Both the position numbers and the translations under genes were made by a program. Below the pieces are notes generated by a model. That model did no database searches and was not told the DNA's origin. It worked only from the letters and a program-made list of their open reading frames with translations. DNA of 64,000 nt from JBBRSD01 sp038245725 (lineage in GTDB: Bacteria; Actinomycetota; Coriobacteriia; Anaerosomatales; JAAXUF01): the NCBI GenBank assembly GCA_038245725.1, contig JBBRSD010000011.1, positions 1 through 64,000 on the forward strand, written 5' to 3'. This document shows positions 1 through 8,006 of this stretch, piece by piece (position 1 is the first letter of the stretch; the number at the start of each line of letters is the position of its first letter).

Positions 1-1
1 G

Positions 2-82
2 ATTGCAGCCGCAATGCGTCCAGCCCTCACCGCAATCGAGAACCCAGAAGAGGAGGCGATGCCCGAGCTCATGGCCGGCTAG
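2..82 (+). CDS. C-terminal end of an unidentified protein (partial)
   Basis: An open frame enters from the left edge and stops at TAG in positions 80-82, giving 26 residues that end in PELMAG. No domain can be recognised from so short a piece, and it could be a chance open frame. It points toward the convergent DUF4393 gene that begins (3' end) at 204. Confidence 0.3.
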   Translation: MAAAMRPALTAIENPEEEAMPELMAG

Positions 83-203
83 ATGCTAAGCTTCAGGAGT
101 GGGGCAGGGAGCTTCATACACCACGCCCCGGCGCGCCGCCCGAAAGTGCCCCTTCGAGGCGCACGCAAACATCACGCCTCTGAACATATATGCGCTTCGA
201 ACC

Positions 204-1115
204 TCAGTCCTCGTCGGACGGCTGCGGGCCATACGGTCCGGTCGACACGATTGTTACCCTTGAGCACCTCGGCGGACGCGTCTGGCCCAAGCACACGAGA
301 CAGAACTGATGTCCGAGCGAGGTCACACGAAGCACCTGGCTCTTGACTTCGGTGGACACGGGTGTGTCATCGGGCGTCTGGCCCGGAACGAGCGCCGCTG
401 CACCTGACCTCTGACTCTCGGACTCCGGAAACGATGAGACGACTGGGTGGCCCTTTGACTCAAGGCCGCGACTGCCACCGTCCAGCTCGACCTCGAGCAG
501 ACCCAACCGACAGAGGTTGTCCAAGTATGCTGGCGTAGACTCCGGGTACTGACAACGGGCCTCGTACCCGAGAATTGAGAAATGGGCGAACAGGGGGAGT
601 CGTGTTCCACCCGAATCGACTGTGTCGAAAGACGCAAACGTGACGACTGGGAAGGATTGCTTCTCGGCGAACAACCGGACGATACGCGCCTCATCAGGTG
701 TCAACTGTCTAAGTATTTGCACAAAAGCCGGGTGAGCGTCCTTGGCGTTGTCTGACGTCATAGCGGTCGCAATGAGATTGGCGTAGAACTCCCTTAAGGG
801 GGATCCTTCGCTGGCGAACCGCATAGCCTCCAGAGCAGGCCCGGCGACAATTGTGCTCGGAGCGACGATGTCCTCTGGCTTGACCCCTTTCAGTCGCTCC
901 GTCAAGGCGGTCTGCAGGTAGTCGCCAATCTGCTCATAGCCCCAAACGAGAGCCGAGACAGGAGCTAGGGCGATGTGGACGCACTTGGCCACAGTCTCTA
1001 GCGCAGCGCCGATCTCTCTGGCGGCACGCTGCGCAACGTCCTGGTAGACGGGGACCGCCTCGACAATCCCTTTGACGGCTTCGGCGGTGTCGCGAATGCT
1101 GTTGCCGTCTGGCAT
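204..1115 (-). CDS. DUF4393 (Abi-alpha-like) domain protein
   Basis: A 303-residue protein. I recognise the DUF4393 / abortive-infection-alpha type pattern: an N-terminal helical part (about residues 10-75) and then a conserved block around REFYANLIATAM and LRQLTPDEARIV (about residues 105-145). The family occurs in phage-defence and mobile contexts, but its biochemical role is unknown. I chose ATG at 1115, because a start at 1187 would run into the upstream ImmA gene and 1115 is preceded by GGAAGG. It is the last gene of a three-gene minus-strand set with XRE and ImmA/IrrE genes. The C-terminal 70 residues are polar and low in recognisable motifs. Family assignment is by eye. Confidence 0.6.
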   Translation of the reverse strand: MPDGNSIRDTAEAVKGIVEAVPVYQDVAQRAAREIGAALETVAKCVHIALAPVSALVWGYEQIGDYLQTALTERLKGVKPEDIVAPSTIVAGPALEAMRFASEGSPLREFYANLIATAMTSDNAKDAHPAFVQILRQLTPDEARIVRLFAEKQSFPVVTFASFDTVDSGGTRLPLFAHFSILGYEARCQYPESTPAYLDNLCRLGLLEVELDGGSRGLESKGHPVVSSFPESESQRSGAAALVPGQTPDDTPVSTEVKSQVLRVTSLGHQFCLVCLGQTRPPRCSRVTIVSTGPYGPQPSDED

Positions 1116-1153
1116 GTTCGTCCGCCTTCCGTCGTCGTGGACGCGGGCGCGAC

Positions 1154-1867
1154 CTACAGGAAGCTCTCCGGCGAGAGAGTCGACCACGGCGCGACTGGGG
1201 ACGTGTAAACCTGCTTGACTTCTTCGCGAATGTCCTGAAGCAGCTTCTCGGCTTCCCGATGCATGAACTCGCGCTGACCGTCGGCATCGATCGCCTCTGC
1301 GACGAGGCCCATCTTATCTGCGACAAGGTATGACAGCATATCGACCTGTTCGACGAGCATGCTCGGTACATCAGCGACGATTCGGATGCGCACGATGTCG
1401 GGAAGGACGCCGAGCTGCTTCGCCACGTCCGCCGTCGCGACGGAAGGCACCAGAACGTGCAAGATGGAGCGCAGGATCCCGCTCAGCTCCGGCATGATCA
1501 GCTCATCCGGCAAGAGTAGCCGCGAGGCTACAATGTTGGCCACCATCTCTTCCCGCGGCACCATTGATCGCGTCGCCATGAGCATCTCCCAAGATCCGTG
1601 CGAAGGTACTAACGACATCGGAACAGGCGAGAAATGGCAGGCGATGATGTGGCCCAGCTCATGGGCAACCGTGGTCAGATACTGGTCGGGGGGAAGATCG
1701 TTCCTGATGTACATGTGGAAAGGCGTTTCGTCATTCGGGACGATAACGGTCACCCCAAGCACATTGCGGGTCGCCGCAGTCTGATCCAAGTCATGCTCCA
1801 CGACGCCGAGCTGGTTAATGACCCAGTCCAGCCGATCCAGATGGACCTCGCGATACTCTTGCGTCAT
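1154..1867 (-). CDS. ImmA/IrrE family metallo-endopeptidase
   Basis: A 237-residue zinc metallopeptidase-like protein. The HELGH motif (His69, Glu70, His73) lies in the run TVAHELGHIIACHF, the signature of ImmA/IrrE (DUF955) peptidases. In ICEBs1-like elements ImmA cleaves the partner repressor ImmR, and in Deinococcus IrrE cleaves DdrO. Here an XRE repressor gene (1880-2311) lies directly upstream with a 12-bp gap, so a repressor/antirepressor protease pair is the natural reading. The C-terminal half is helical and unlike housekeeping proteases. The target repressor is inferred from gene order only. Confidence 0.85.
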   Translation of the reverse strand: MTQEYREVHLDRLDWVINQLGVVEHDLDQTAATRNVLGVTVIVPNDETPFHMYIRNDLPPDQYLTTVAHELGHIIACHFSPVPMSLVPSHGSWEMLMATRSMVPREEMVANIVASRLLLPDELIMPELSGILRSILHVLVPSVATADVAKQLGVLPDIVRIRIVADVPSMLVEQVDMLSYLVADKMGLVAEAIDADGQREFMHREAEKLLQDIREEVKQVYTSPVAPWSTLSPESFL

Positions 1868-1879
1868 GGCGCGCCTCCC

Positions 1880-2311
1880 CTAGTTCGAACTCAGCTCCCT
1901 TTTCAGATCCCTCAAGTCCAAGCGAATCTGATCGATGAGCTCCTGCTCCAACAGATCAGAACCGCCGCGCTGGGCCGCCACGACAACGCCCGCAATCATG
2001 TTGTCGACCCGCTGCCGTGCCTTGCCGAGCTTCCGGTCGGTCTCTGCCTGCCTTGAAAGCAGTCGGTCCACGTCCATCGGGGCGTGTCCCGCAGCGAGGA
2101 ACATCTGGTCGACATCCGACGGTCCCAGCCCAAGCGCAGACCCGAGCTTCTGGACCGTCTCGCGTGAAGGTCGCCTCATGCCGCTCTCAAGCCGTGTGAT
2201 GTGACACGGGTTGAGCCCCGCTCTTGCAGCCAAGCTTGCCTTGTTGAGTCCCTGCTCGTTTCTTAGTTTCTCGAGCAACTGTGCAAACTGCCAGAAGTTC
2301 TTCTCTCCCAT
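1880..2311 (-). CDS. XRE-family helix-turn-helix regulator
   Basis: A 143-residue protein with an N-terminal HTH_3 domain (about residues 8-65). The recognition region reads ASLAARAGLNPCHITRLESG, followed by a helical C-terminal part that may dimerise. The frame stays open to 2410, but I prefer ATG at 2311, because the longer version would translate through a cluster of TTGCCA half-sites that looks like an operator. It heads the XRE-ImmA-DUF4393 set and is probably autoregulated. It resembles ImmR-like repressors of mobile elements. Local base composition looks AT-richer than the housekeeping block to the right. Confidence 0.85.
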   Translation of the reverse strand: MGEKNFWQFAQLLEKLRNEQGLNKASLAARAGLNPCHITRLESGMRRPSRETVQKLGSALGLGPSDVDQMFLAAGHAPMDVDRLLSRQAETDRKLGKARQRVDNMIAGVVVAAQRGGSDLLEQELIDQIRLDLRDLKRELSSN

Positions 2312-2374
2312 GTGCGTATGCACCCCTCTCAAGTCGGCATCATACTCGATGGCGCCAAGGACTTCAATAGACCC

Positions 2375-2435
2375 TTGCCATCCTGGCAATGTCATTTTGC
2401 CAGCCTGCACTCCCGCTTTGACTGTTGTGTTGCCA
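2375..2435. promoter_or_regulatory. Clustered TTGCCA/TGGCAA half-sites upstream of the XRE gene
   Basis: Four copies of one hexamer lie in 61 bp: TTGCCA at 2375-2380, TGGCAA at 2384-2389, TTGCCA at 2397-2402 and TTGCCA at 2430-2435. The second and third form an inverted repeat with a 7-bp spacer. A TTGACA box is present on the minus strand at 2439-2444. This is the expected layout of an autoregulated XRE repressor operator. Protein binding is inferred. Confidence 0.5.
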
Positions 2436-2761
2436 CCTTGTCAACTCATCCACCGCGCGGCCCTGTGGCGACAAGTCGGCGCACAGGCTGTGTCACGCCG
2501 AGCGCACTGCCTTGCGTGAGCGACCCCTCGAAGCCGGATATCGCAGCATCCTTCATCGTCGCCAACGGCGGACTCAGGACTTCTTCGCCCAGGTTCCTTA
2601 GCCCCCAGATAGGCCGCAGCGATTCGGGCGGCGTGCGATGGCCCTCCCACCGTTCAACAACGGGTTCCACCCCTATTCCGCAGTCATTCCGCAGACTATT
2701 GCGCCTTTTCGCCCCATCCGCCACCCCTCGCCGGAGCGCCTCCCGACCCATAAACGCAGGT
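2436..2761. other. Gene-free stretch between the XRE operator and the tRNA-Ala terminator
   Basis: About 325 bases without a convincing coding frame. Short open frames exist on both strands but lack a ribosome-binding site or recognisable domains. I see no repeats or RNA structure here beyond the operator on its left and the tRNA terminator on its right. Confidence 0.5.
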
Positions 2762-2785
2762 CAGGCCGGGCATCTGCCCGACCTG
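2762..2785 (-). terminator. Hairpin downstream of tRNA-Ala
   Basis: A 10-bp stem with one G-T pair closes a 4-nt loop (AGAT on the minus strand). It begins 15 nt past the tRNA CCA end. There is no strong T-run, so it is a probable rather than certain terminator. Confidence 0.5.
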
Positions 2786-2800
2786 ATCGTCATGTCCTAT

Positions 2801-2876
2801 TGGTGGAGCCAAGGGGGATCGAACCCCTGACCTCCTGGCTGCCAGCCAGGCGCTCTCCCAGCTGAGCTATGGCCCC
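2801..2876 (-). tRNA. tRNA-Ala (GGC anticodon), CCA encoded
   Basis: A 76-nt cloverleaf on the minus strand. It has a 7-bp acceptor stem starting GGGGCCA, a D-arm AGCTCAGCTGGGAGAGC, anticodon GGC at 2841-2843, a T-arm around GGTTCGATCC, and an encoded CCA at 2801-2803. All arms pair, so it is an intact gene. Confidence 0.96.
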
Positions 2877-2934
2877 ACATCTGGGCGACCCCTTGCGAGG
2901 CGCAGGCGCTAGTATACCAGCGGCTCTGGGGTGG

Positions 2935-3942
2935 TCAACCCCTCGCCGAGCCCGTGCGGGCAACCACGTCTTCACCACCCGCAACCTGCGACGACGCACT
3001 CTCGATCACCGGAGCGGGCATGCCCTCCACCGCTGGCTCAAACACCACCCCTTCGGCCGTCCGTTCAAAGGACCCGAGCGCCTCCGAGATGATCAGCCCA
3101 GCGAACATCGCTGCAGCTCCCACGACCTCTCGAACCGGCCAAACCCCCGCAGCGGCCCAGCCGAAAAGCCCGCCGAAGGCGGTTTCAGTGACGAGGATCA
3201 CAGCGACGCGCGACGGAGGAAGCATCCTTTGGGCCCACGTCTGCACAACGAAGGCCACGGCGGAGGCCAGAATGCCGGTGACCACGATGGCCGCGAGCAC
3301 GGATGGGTTCGTCGGCAGCGACGCGTGTTCTCTGATCGCCGAAATGACGCCGCAGATGACCGCGACCGTGGACAGCTGCACGATCGTAAGTGCGGCCACG
3401 TCATGATGTTCTCCGGTCGAACCAAGCACGATGAGATGCAGCGCGTAGACGACGGCACAGATAGCGACCAATGTGTCGCCGAACGTCCAGCCACCACCGC
3501 TTGTCCCGATACCCGACAATACCCACAGCCCGACCAGAGCGACGGCACCACCGAGCAACGTCGACTTCCGCGGGCTGCGACGAAGGATAACCGCCTGCAG
3601 CAGCGGTGTGATAACGACGTACATGCCGGTGATGAAGGCCGCCCGCGCCGGCGTGGTCTTTGTGGCACCGTCGAGTCCCCAGGTCTGGAAGATGTACCCT
3701 CCCGCGAGGAGGACCCCCGCAATGAGCCCGGTTCGCAGGTTGTCTCGCGTGAGCCGCTTCAGGACGCGCGGATAGAACGCCACAAAGGCGCCGGTCGCGA
3801 GTGCGAAGCGCCACGCGAGGAACGCGTACATCGGATAGATCGCAATCGCGTCGGCGACGGCGACGAACGCCCATCCCCAGACGCAAGCCACCGACAGGAG
3901 CGCCGCCTGAACCCCGTAGCGTCTGAGGAACTCGCGGACCAT
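2935..3942 (-). CDS. EamA/DMT-family membrane transporter
   Basis: A 335-residue protein with about ten hydrophobic segments arranged as two EamA repeats (about residues 10-145 and 160-290), typical of drug/metabolite exporters. The N-terminal repeat contains the family-like run WGWAFVAVADAI and the second a GxxxxS-rich helix. The last 45 residues form a polar tail. The substrate cannot be read from sequence. It starts 4 bp after the rsfS stop and is probably the last gene of that operon. Confidence 0.85.
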   Translation of the reverse strand: MVREFLRRYGVQAALLSVACVWGWAFVAVADAIAIYPMYAFLAWRFALATGAFVAFYPRVLKRLTRDNLRTGLIAGVLLAGGYIFQTWGLDGATKTTPARAAFITGMYVVITPLLQAVILRRSPRKSTLLGGAVALVGLWVLSGIGTSGGGWTFGDTLVAICAVVYALHLIVLGSTGEHHDVAALTIVQLSTVAVICGVISAIREHASLPTNPSVLAAIVVTGILASAVAFVVQTWAQRMLPPSRVAVILVTETAFGGLFGWAAAGVWPVREVVGAAAMFAGLIISEALGSFERTAEGVVFEPAVEGMPAPVIESASSQVAGGEDVVARTGSARG

Positions 3943-3946
3943 CTCC

Positions 3947-4345
3947 CTACAGCTTCGGCGCGTCGGCGTCTTCTGTAACGGTCACATTCGCGATCTCCTG
4001 GGGCAGTTCAAGCTTGGGTGCCTCGCCCCACAGCCTCTCGAGCCGGTAGAACTCGCGCTCTTGCGGCTGGAAGACATGGATGACCAGATCGCCGTAGTCG
4101 AGCAGTATCCACTTGCCCTCGGCGACGCCCTCCCGACCGATGGGCTTGATGCCTCCGCGCTCGAGCAGGCCGTGCTCCACCTCATCGGCGATGGCACGAA
4201 CCTGAGTATCAGTGCGACCCGTGGCGATCACGAAGAAGTCGGTGACCACGAGCAACTCGGCGACCTCGATGGCGACAACGTTTTCCGCCTTCTTCTCGGC
4301 AGCCGACTCCGCAGCAATGAATGCCCAATCCTTGGATGACTTCAC
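3947..4345 (-). CDS. rsfS: Ribosome silencing factor RsfS
   Basis: A 132-residue RsfS/Iojap protein, which binds ribosomal protein uL14 and blocks subunit joining when nutrients are low. The family core is visible as ATGRTDTQVRAIADEVE and the later LLDYGDLVIHVFQPQEREFY. The start is GTG at 4345, with AAAGGAACT upstream. It lies downstream of yqeK and the LytR_C gene, the order common in Gram-positive bacteria. A short acidic tail follows the conserved domain. Confidence 0.96.
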   Translation of the reverse strand: MKSSKDWAFIAAESAAEKKAENVVAIEVAELLVVTDFFVIATGRTDTQVRAIADEVEHGLLERGGIKPIGREGVAEGKWILLDYGDLVIHVFQPQEREFYRLERLWGEAPKLELPQEIANVTVTEDADAPKL

Positions 4346-4364
4346 GCAGTTCCTTTCACACGGT

Positions 4365-5468
4365 CTATTTCGACGGTTTGAAGTCCCGTCCGATGATGAT
4401 CACGATATCGGTGACGTCCTGGTCCGACGGTCGCTTGACGACCTGCCCGGTTCCGAGTACACGCGCAGCGTCTTGGCCACGGACCACTGAGCCGCGTTCG
4501 ACCACGACCAATGTGGTCTTGTAGTTGAAGCGATCGGCGTTCTTGGTGTCGACGACCCGGAATCCGCCCTTGATGAGCTGCTCCGCGGCCAAGCCCGCGA
4601 TACCGGGTTTGCCCGCGCCGTTGTACAAGATGATCCTCGTCACGTCGGCGGCTGCGGCCGGATCGACCCCCCACCATGCTTTGAGCAGGTCCGCGACCTC
4701 AGCTCGCTGCGGTTCGTAGTAGGTTTGGCTGCCAAGCTTGATGGGCTTGACCGGCAACGGCACGAGCGCCGTGCTCTTGCCCGACACCGAGGACAGCGTC
4801 GCCGAAAGCAGCGCACGCTGCGCGTCGGTCAGGTTCGTCTGTTGGATCGCGCCGGCGATACCGCTCACCTGCTGCTTCGCGAGTGCATCTTGATACACAT
4901 TCGCTGGCACTACAGCGTAGTTCTTGAAGGGCACCGTGAGGTAGTTCGAAACGGCAGCCAGTGAGACATCCGGCCCTGCGGGGAAGCTCGCGCCGACGCG
5001 CTCAAAGCCCTGCCCGGGCACCTCGAGGAAGGCCCCTTCCGGGATTGCGACGCCGAACACCTGCTTGGCCTTGCCGTCCACACGGATTGCAAGGAACCCG
5101 ACGGCTTTCCCGTTGGCAACACCGATCACGAGCAGGTTGCCTTGGGCGATCTCATCTTGTCCGGTCGAGGTCTGTGCGACGCGTTCGCCCCTCCGTTCGG
5201 AACTCCAGCGAGCTATGCCGTTGACCAGGCTCGCAATGAGGAGCAGGGCGATGGCCAGCGCAAGCAGGCCGCCAAGCGCCACTGCCAGGAGGAAGCCGAG
5301 GTTGCGGACCCCCGAGCTGAACCGGTTCCATCCGGTAACCAGCCGGTCATTTCGCTCGGCTCGTTTCGCCGTCTTCAGCGACTTCGATCCGCGCCGAGAA
5401 GACCGGTACCCGACGGGGGTTCTCGGCTCAGCCGGGACCTTGCCACGGCGCGGTTTCTTGGGGCTCAT
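4365..5468 (-). CDS. Membrane-anchored LytR_C-domain (LCP-like) protein
   Basis: A 367-residue protein with a basic cytoplasmic N-terminus (residues 1-55), one transmembrane helix (about 57-83) and an extracytoplasmic region. The middle part (about 105-250) resembles a reduced LCP (LytR-CpsA-Psr) fold and the C-terminus (about 265-365) a LytR_C domain. LCP enzymes attach polymers to peptidoglycan. I do not see the usual run of arginine catalytic residues, so activity is doubtful. ATG at 5468 overlaps the yqeK stop as ATGA, which fixes the start. It sits at the position LytR-type genes take between yqeK and rsfS. Confidence 0.75.
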   Translation of the reverse strand: MSPKKPRRGKVPAEPRTPVGYRSSRRGSKSLKTAKRAERNDRLVTGWNRFSSGVRNLGFLLAVALGGLLALAIALLLIASLVNGIARWSSERRGERVAQTSTGQDEIAQGNLLVIGVANGKAVGFLAIRVDGKAKQVFGVAIPEGAFLEVPGQGFERVGASFPAGPDVSLAAVSNYLTVPFKNYAVVPANVYQDALAKQQVSGIAGAIQQTNLTDAQRALLSATLSSVSGKSTALVPLPVKPIKLGSQTYYEPQRAEVADLLKAWWGVDPAAAADVTRIILYNGAGKPGIAGLAAEQLIKGGFRVVDTKNADRFNYKTTLVVVERGSVVRGQDAARVLGTGQVVKRPSDQDVTDIVIIIGRDFKPSK

Positions 5469-6043
5469 CGCGGATCCTTTGCCACGAGCGCGTTCCACAC
5501 AGCGACCGTGTCGGGGTGGATCGGCCTTCGCGCGCTCACAAGGTAGCCGAAAGTGTGCTGGTAGCACAGCGCAAAGAGTTCGCGCAGCGTAACGCTCGCC
5601 GCAGCGTCGCGCAACGCCGGAATCCCCAGGTACTCTCTGCCAGGCTCGATCATGTCCGCGATATAGATGATCATGTCCAGGTCACTCATATCGATAGAGC
5701 CCACAGTGTGGTGCGCAACGGCGCGTAGAACGTCATCCGAGAGTCCTGGAAGCGCCTCCGGCAGCCGCGCAGCAGCGGTTCGGGCATGCAGGAGATGGGG
5801 CGCCGAGACGTCGGCGCTTGCGACCTCCAGGCTCGAGTCGTGCGCCAGTGCGAGCAACCTTTCGTTGGGGATCTCACGATCCCAATCGTGCAGCAGGCCG
5901 GCCAGCTTCGCCTTCGCGGGATCGGCGCCGTAGCGAACAGCTAGACTCGCTGCGACGTCGGCAACCCGCACCGAGTGGCCCGCCGCGGCCGGCCCAAGTC
6001 GCGCCTTCACAGCTTCGGAAGCGGTCTGATACGTCACGCCCAT
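5465..6043 (-). CDS. yqeK: YqeK family HD-domain hydrolase
   Basis: A 192-residue HD-domain protein of the YqeK type; characterised members hydrolyse diadenosine tetraphosphate (Ap4A) symmetrically. The metal-binding pattern is seen as His23 in GHSVRVADVA and His52-Asp53 in LLHDWDRE, with further His/Asp residues near HLLHARTAA and AVAHHTVGS. It follows nadD by 3 bp, the normal partnership in Gram-positive genomes, and couples to the next gene through an ATGA overlap. Confidence 0.93.
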   Translation of the reverse strand: MGVTYQTASEAVKARLGPAAAGHSVRVADVAASLAVRYGADPAKAKLAGLLHDWDREIPNERLLALAHDSSLEVASADVSAPHLLHARTAAARLPEALPGLSDDVLRAVAHHTVGSIDMSDLDMIIYIADMIEPGREYLGIPALRDAAASVTLRELFALCYQHTFGYLVSARRPIHPDTVAVWNALVAKDPR

Positions 6044-6046
6044 CGA

Positions 6047-6664
6047 CTAACCAACCTCCCGATACAGTCCACGCTTGGTGATGTAGGCGACCACCGGATC
6101 GGGCGTGAGATAGCGTATGGGTCGACGGTCGCGCACGCGCGCCCGGATGTCTGTCGACGAGATCGCCAAGGCCGGAACCTCAACGTACTCGATCTGAAAG
6201 CGCGTCGCCGCGTCATTGTGCGCTCGCCGCGCCGCATCGAGATCGTAGCCGGGTCTGGTCACTCCGATAAACGTGGCAAGGTCCGCGATCGTCGCCGCAT
6301 CGCGCCACGACACTATGTCCCAGACAGCGTCGGCACCGGTGATGAAGAACAGCTGCGTGGACGGACCGTACATGTTCCGCAGCGCTTTGAGCGTGTCGAC
6401 CGTATACGTCGGGCCCTCTCGATCGACTTCCATGCGGCTCACATCGAAGTCAGGATTCGGGCCGGTCGCCAGCACTGTCATGAGGTAGCGGTCCTCTGCC
6501 GACGAGATGTCATGGGGAGCCTTGAGCACGGGCATGCCGGCAGGCATGAAGAGCACCCTGTCGAGGTTGAATTGGACCAAGGCCTCCTCAGCGGTGACCA
6601 GATGGCCGTAGTGGATGGGATCGAAGGTCCCACCCATGATGCCGAGACGTGCTCCGGTTCTCAC
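6047..6664 (-). CDS. nadD: Nicotinate-nucleotide adenylyltransferase NadD
   Basis: A 205-residue enzyme that makes deamido-NAD from nicotinate mononucleotide and ATP. The nucleotidyltransferase signature GGTFDPIHYGH spans residues 11-21 and the C-terminal ISSTDIRAR motif is present, both diagnostic. The start is GTG at 6664, overlapping the proA stop (GTGA), so the pair is translationally coupled. Length is normal for the family. Confidence 0.96.
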   Translation of the reverse strand: MRTGARLGIMGGTFDPIHYGHLVTAEEALVQFNLDRVLFMPAGMPVLKAPHDISSAEDRYLMTVLATGPNPDFDVSRMEVDREGPTYTVDTLKALRNMYGPSTQLFFITGADAVWDIVSWRDAATIADLATFIGVTRPGYDLDAARRAHNDAATRFQIEYVEVPALAISSTDIRARVRDRRPIRYLTPDPVVAYITKRGLYREVG

Positions 6665-7914
6665 TCGCGGATCTGCCCATTCCCCATCAGGAGGTACTTG
6701 GTGGACGTGAGCGCGGCCAGGCCCATGGGCCCCCGCGCGTGAAGCTTCTGAGTAGAGATGCCGATCTCCGCACCCAACCCGAACTCTCCGCCGTCCGTGA
6801 AGCGAGTCGAGGCGTTGACGTAGACGGCTGCGGCGTCGATCTCGTGGAGGAAACGTCGAGCGGCCGAGTAGTCCTCAGTGATGATCGCCTCCGAATGCAT
6901 AGTGCCGTACTTGTTGATGTGGCGAATCGCCTCGTCAAGGCCGGATACGACCTTCACCGACATCCTAAGGTCATGGTATTCGGTGCCCCAGTCGGCCTCG
7001 GTCGCAGGCTCGATGCGGCTAACGGCGCCCAGGCCTCGCGTAGCCTCGTCGCCAAAGATCGTGACGCCGTTCGACTCGAGTTCTCTGAGGATGGGAGGCA
7101 GAACTCGCTCGTAGATGGCGTCGTCGATCACGAGCGACTCCGCCGCGTTGCACACGCTCGGCCGCTGACACTTCGCGTTGACTGCGATTCGCCGGGCCTT
7201 CTCTGCGTCCGCGCGCTCGTGGATGTAAATGTGGCAGTTGCCCGTGCCTGTCTCGATCACCGGCACCTTTGAGTTCTCGACACAGCTCTTGATGAGCCCG
7301 GCACCACCCCGAGGGATCAGCACATCGATGAGGCCGTGCAAGCTCATGAGCTCCTCGGCGGCTTCGTGGTCGGTTGTCTGGATCGCCTGGATGGACGCAT
7401 GCGGCAGCCCGACGCTCTCAACCGCCGCGGCAAGTACTGCCGCGAGCGCGAGATTGCTCTGGTGCGCGAGCGAACCGCCACGCAACACGACGGCGTTGCC
7501 GGTCTTGATGCACAGGCCGGCCGCGTCCGCCGTGACGTTTGGACGGGCCTCGTAGATCATCGCGACCACGCCGAGAGGGACTCTCACCTTCGTGAGCTCG
7601 ATGCCGTTTGGCAGCGTATACCCCTCGATCACCTCGCCGATGGGGTCTGCGAGCATCGAGAGCGCCTTGAGCGCCTCCGACATCGACTTCAACCGCGCCG
7701 GAGTGAGCTCAAGCCTGTCCAGCAGACCAGGCTGGATTCCCTTCTCACGCGCGCCATCCATGTCCACCTGATTGGCAGCCAGAATCTCGTCTTGTTTGGA
7801 TACCAGCGCGTGCGACATCACGAGCAGGGCACGATTGCGCTGCTCCGTGGATGTGATAGCGAGCGACGTTGAGGCCTCGCGCGCGTCCTGGGCAAGGCGA
7901 AGTACGTCGGACAT
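6661..7914 (-). CDS. proA: Glutamate-5-semialdehyde dehydrogenase ProA
   Basis: A 417-residue aldehyde-dehydrogenase-fold enzyme that reduces glutamyl-5-phosphate in proline synthesis. The family run NAKCQRPSVCNAAESL contains the catalytic cysteine, and the N-terminal segment has the usual ALxxRxxEIL-like start. It sits 92 bp downstream of proB, giving the classic proBA pair inside the larger obgE-rsfS operon. Confidence 0.96.
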   Translation of the reverse strand: MSDVLRLAQDAREASTSLAITSTEQRNRALLVMSHALVSKQDEILAANQVDMDGAREKGIQPGLLDRLELTPARLKSMSEALKALSMLADPIGEVIEGYTLPNGIELTKVRVPLGVVAMIYEARPNVTADAAGLCIKTGNAVVLRGGSLAHQSNLALAAVLAAAVESVGLPHASIQAIQTTDHEAAEELMSLHGLIDVLIPRGGAGLIKSCVENSKVPVIETGTGNCHIYIHERADAEKARRIAVNAKCQRPSVCNAAESLVIDDAIYERVLPPILRELESNGVTIFGDEATRGLGAVSRIEPATEADWGTEYHDLRMSVKVVSGLDEAIRHINKYGTMHSEAIITEDYSAARRFLHEIDAAAVYVNASTRFTDGGEFGLGAEIGISTQKLHARGPMGLAALTSTKYLLMGNGQIRE

Positions 7915-8006
7915 GACCTGCTCCTTATCGGCGATAGCGCGACCTCGATGTCGCGCGACCCAATACTACCGCATCGGTGTGACACCCAATGCGCACGCGC
8001 TGATTG

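Noticed and set aside
2762..2876. tRNA-Ala as integration site of the XRE-ImmA-DUF4393 module
   Set aside because: The tRNA is intact and its own terminator-like hairpin follows directly, with no integrase or repeated 3' end visible on the module side inside the window.
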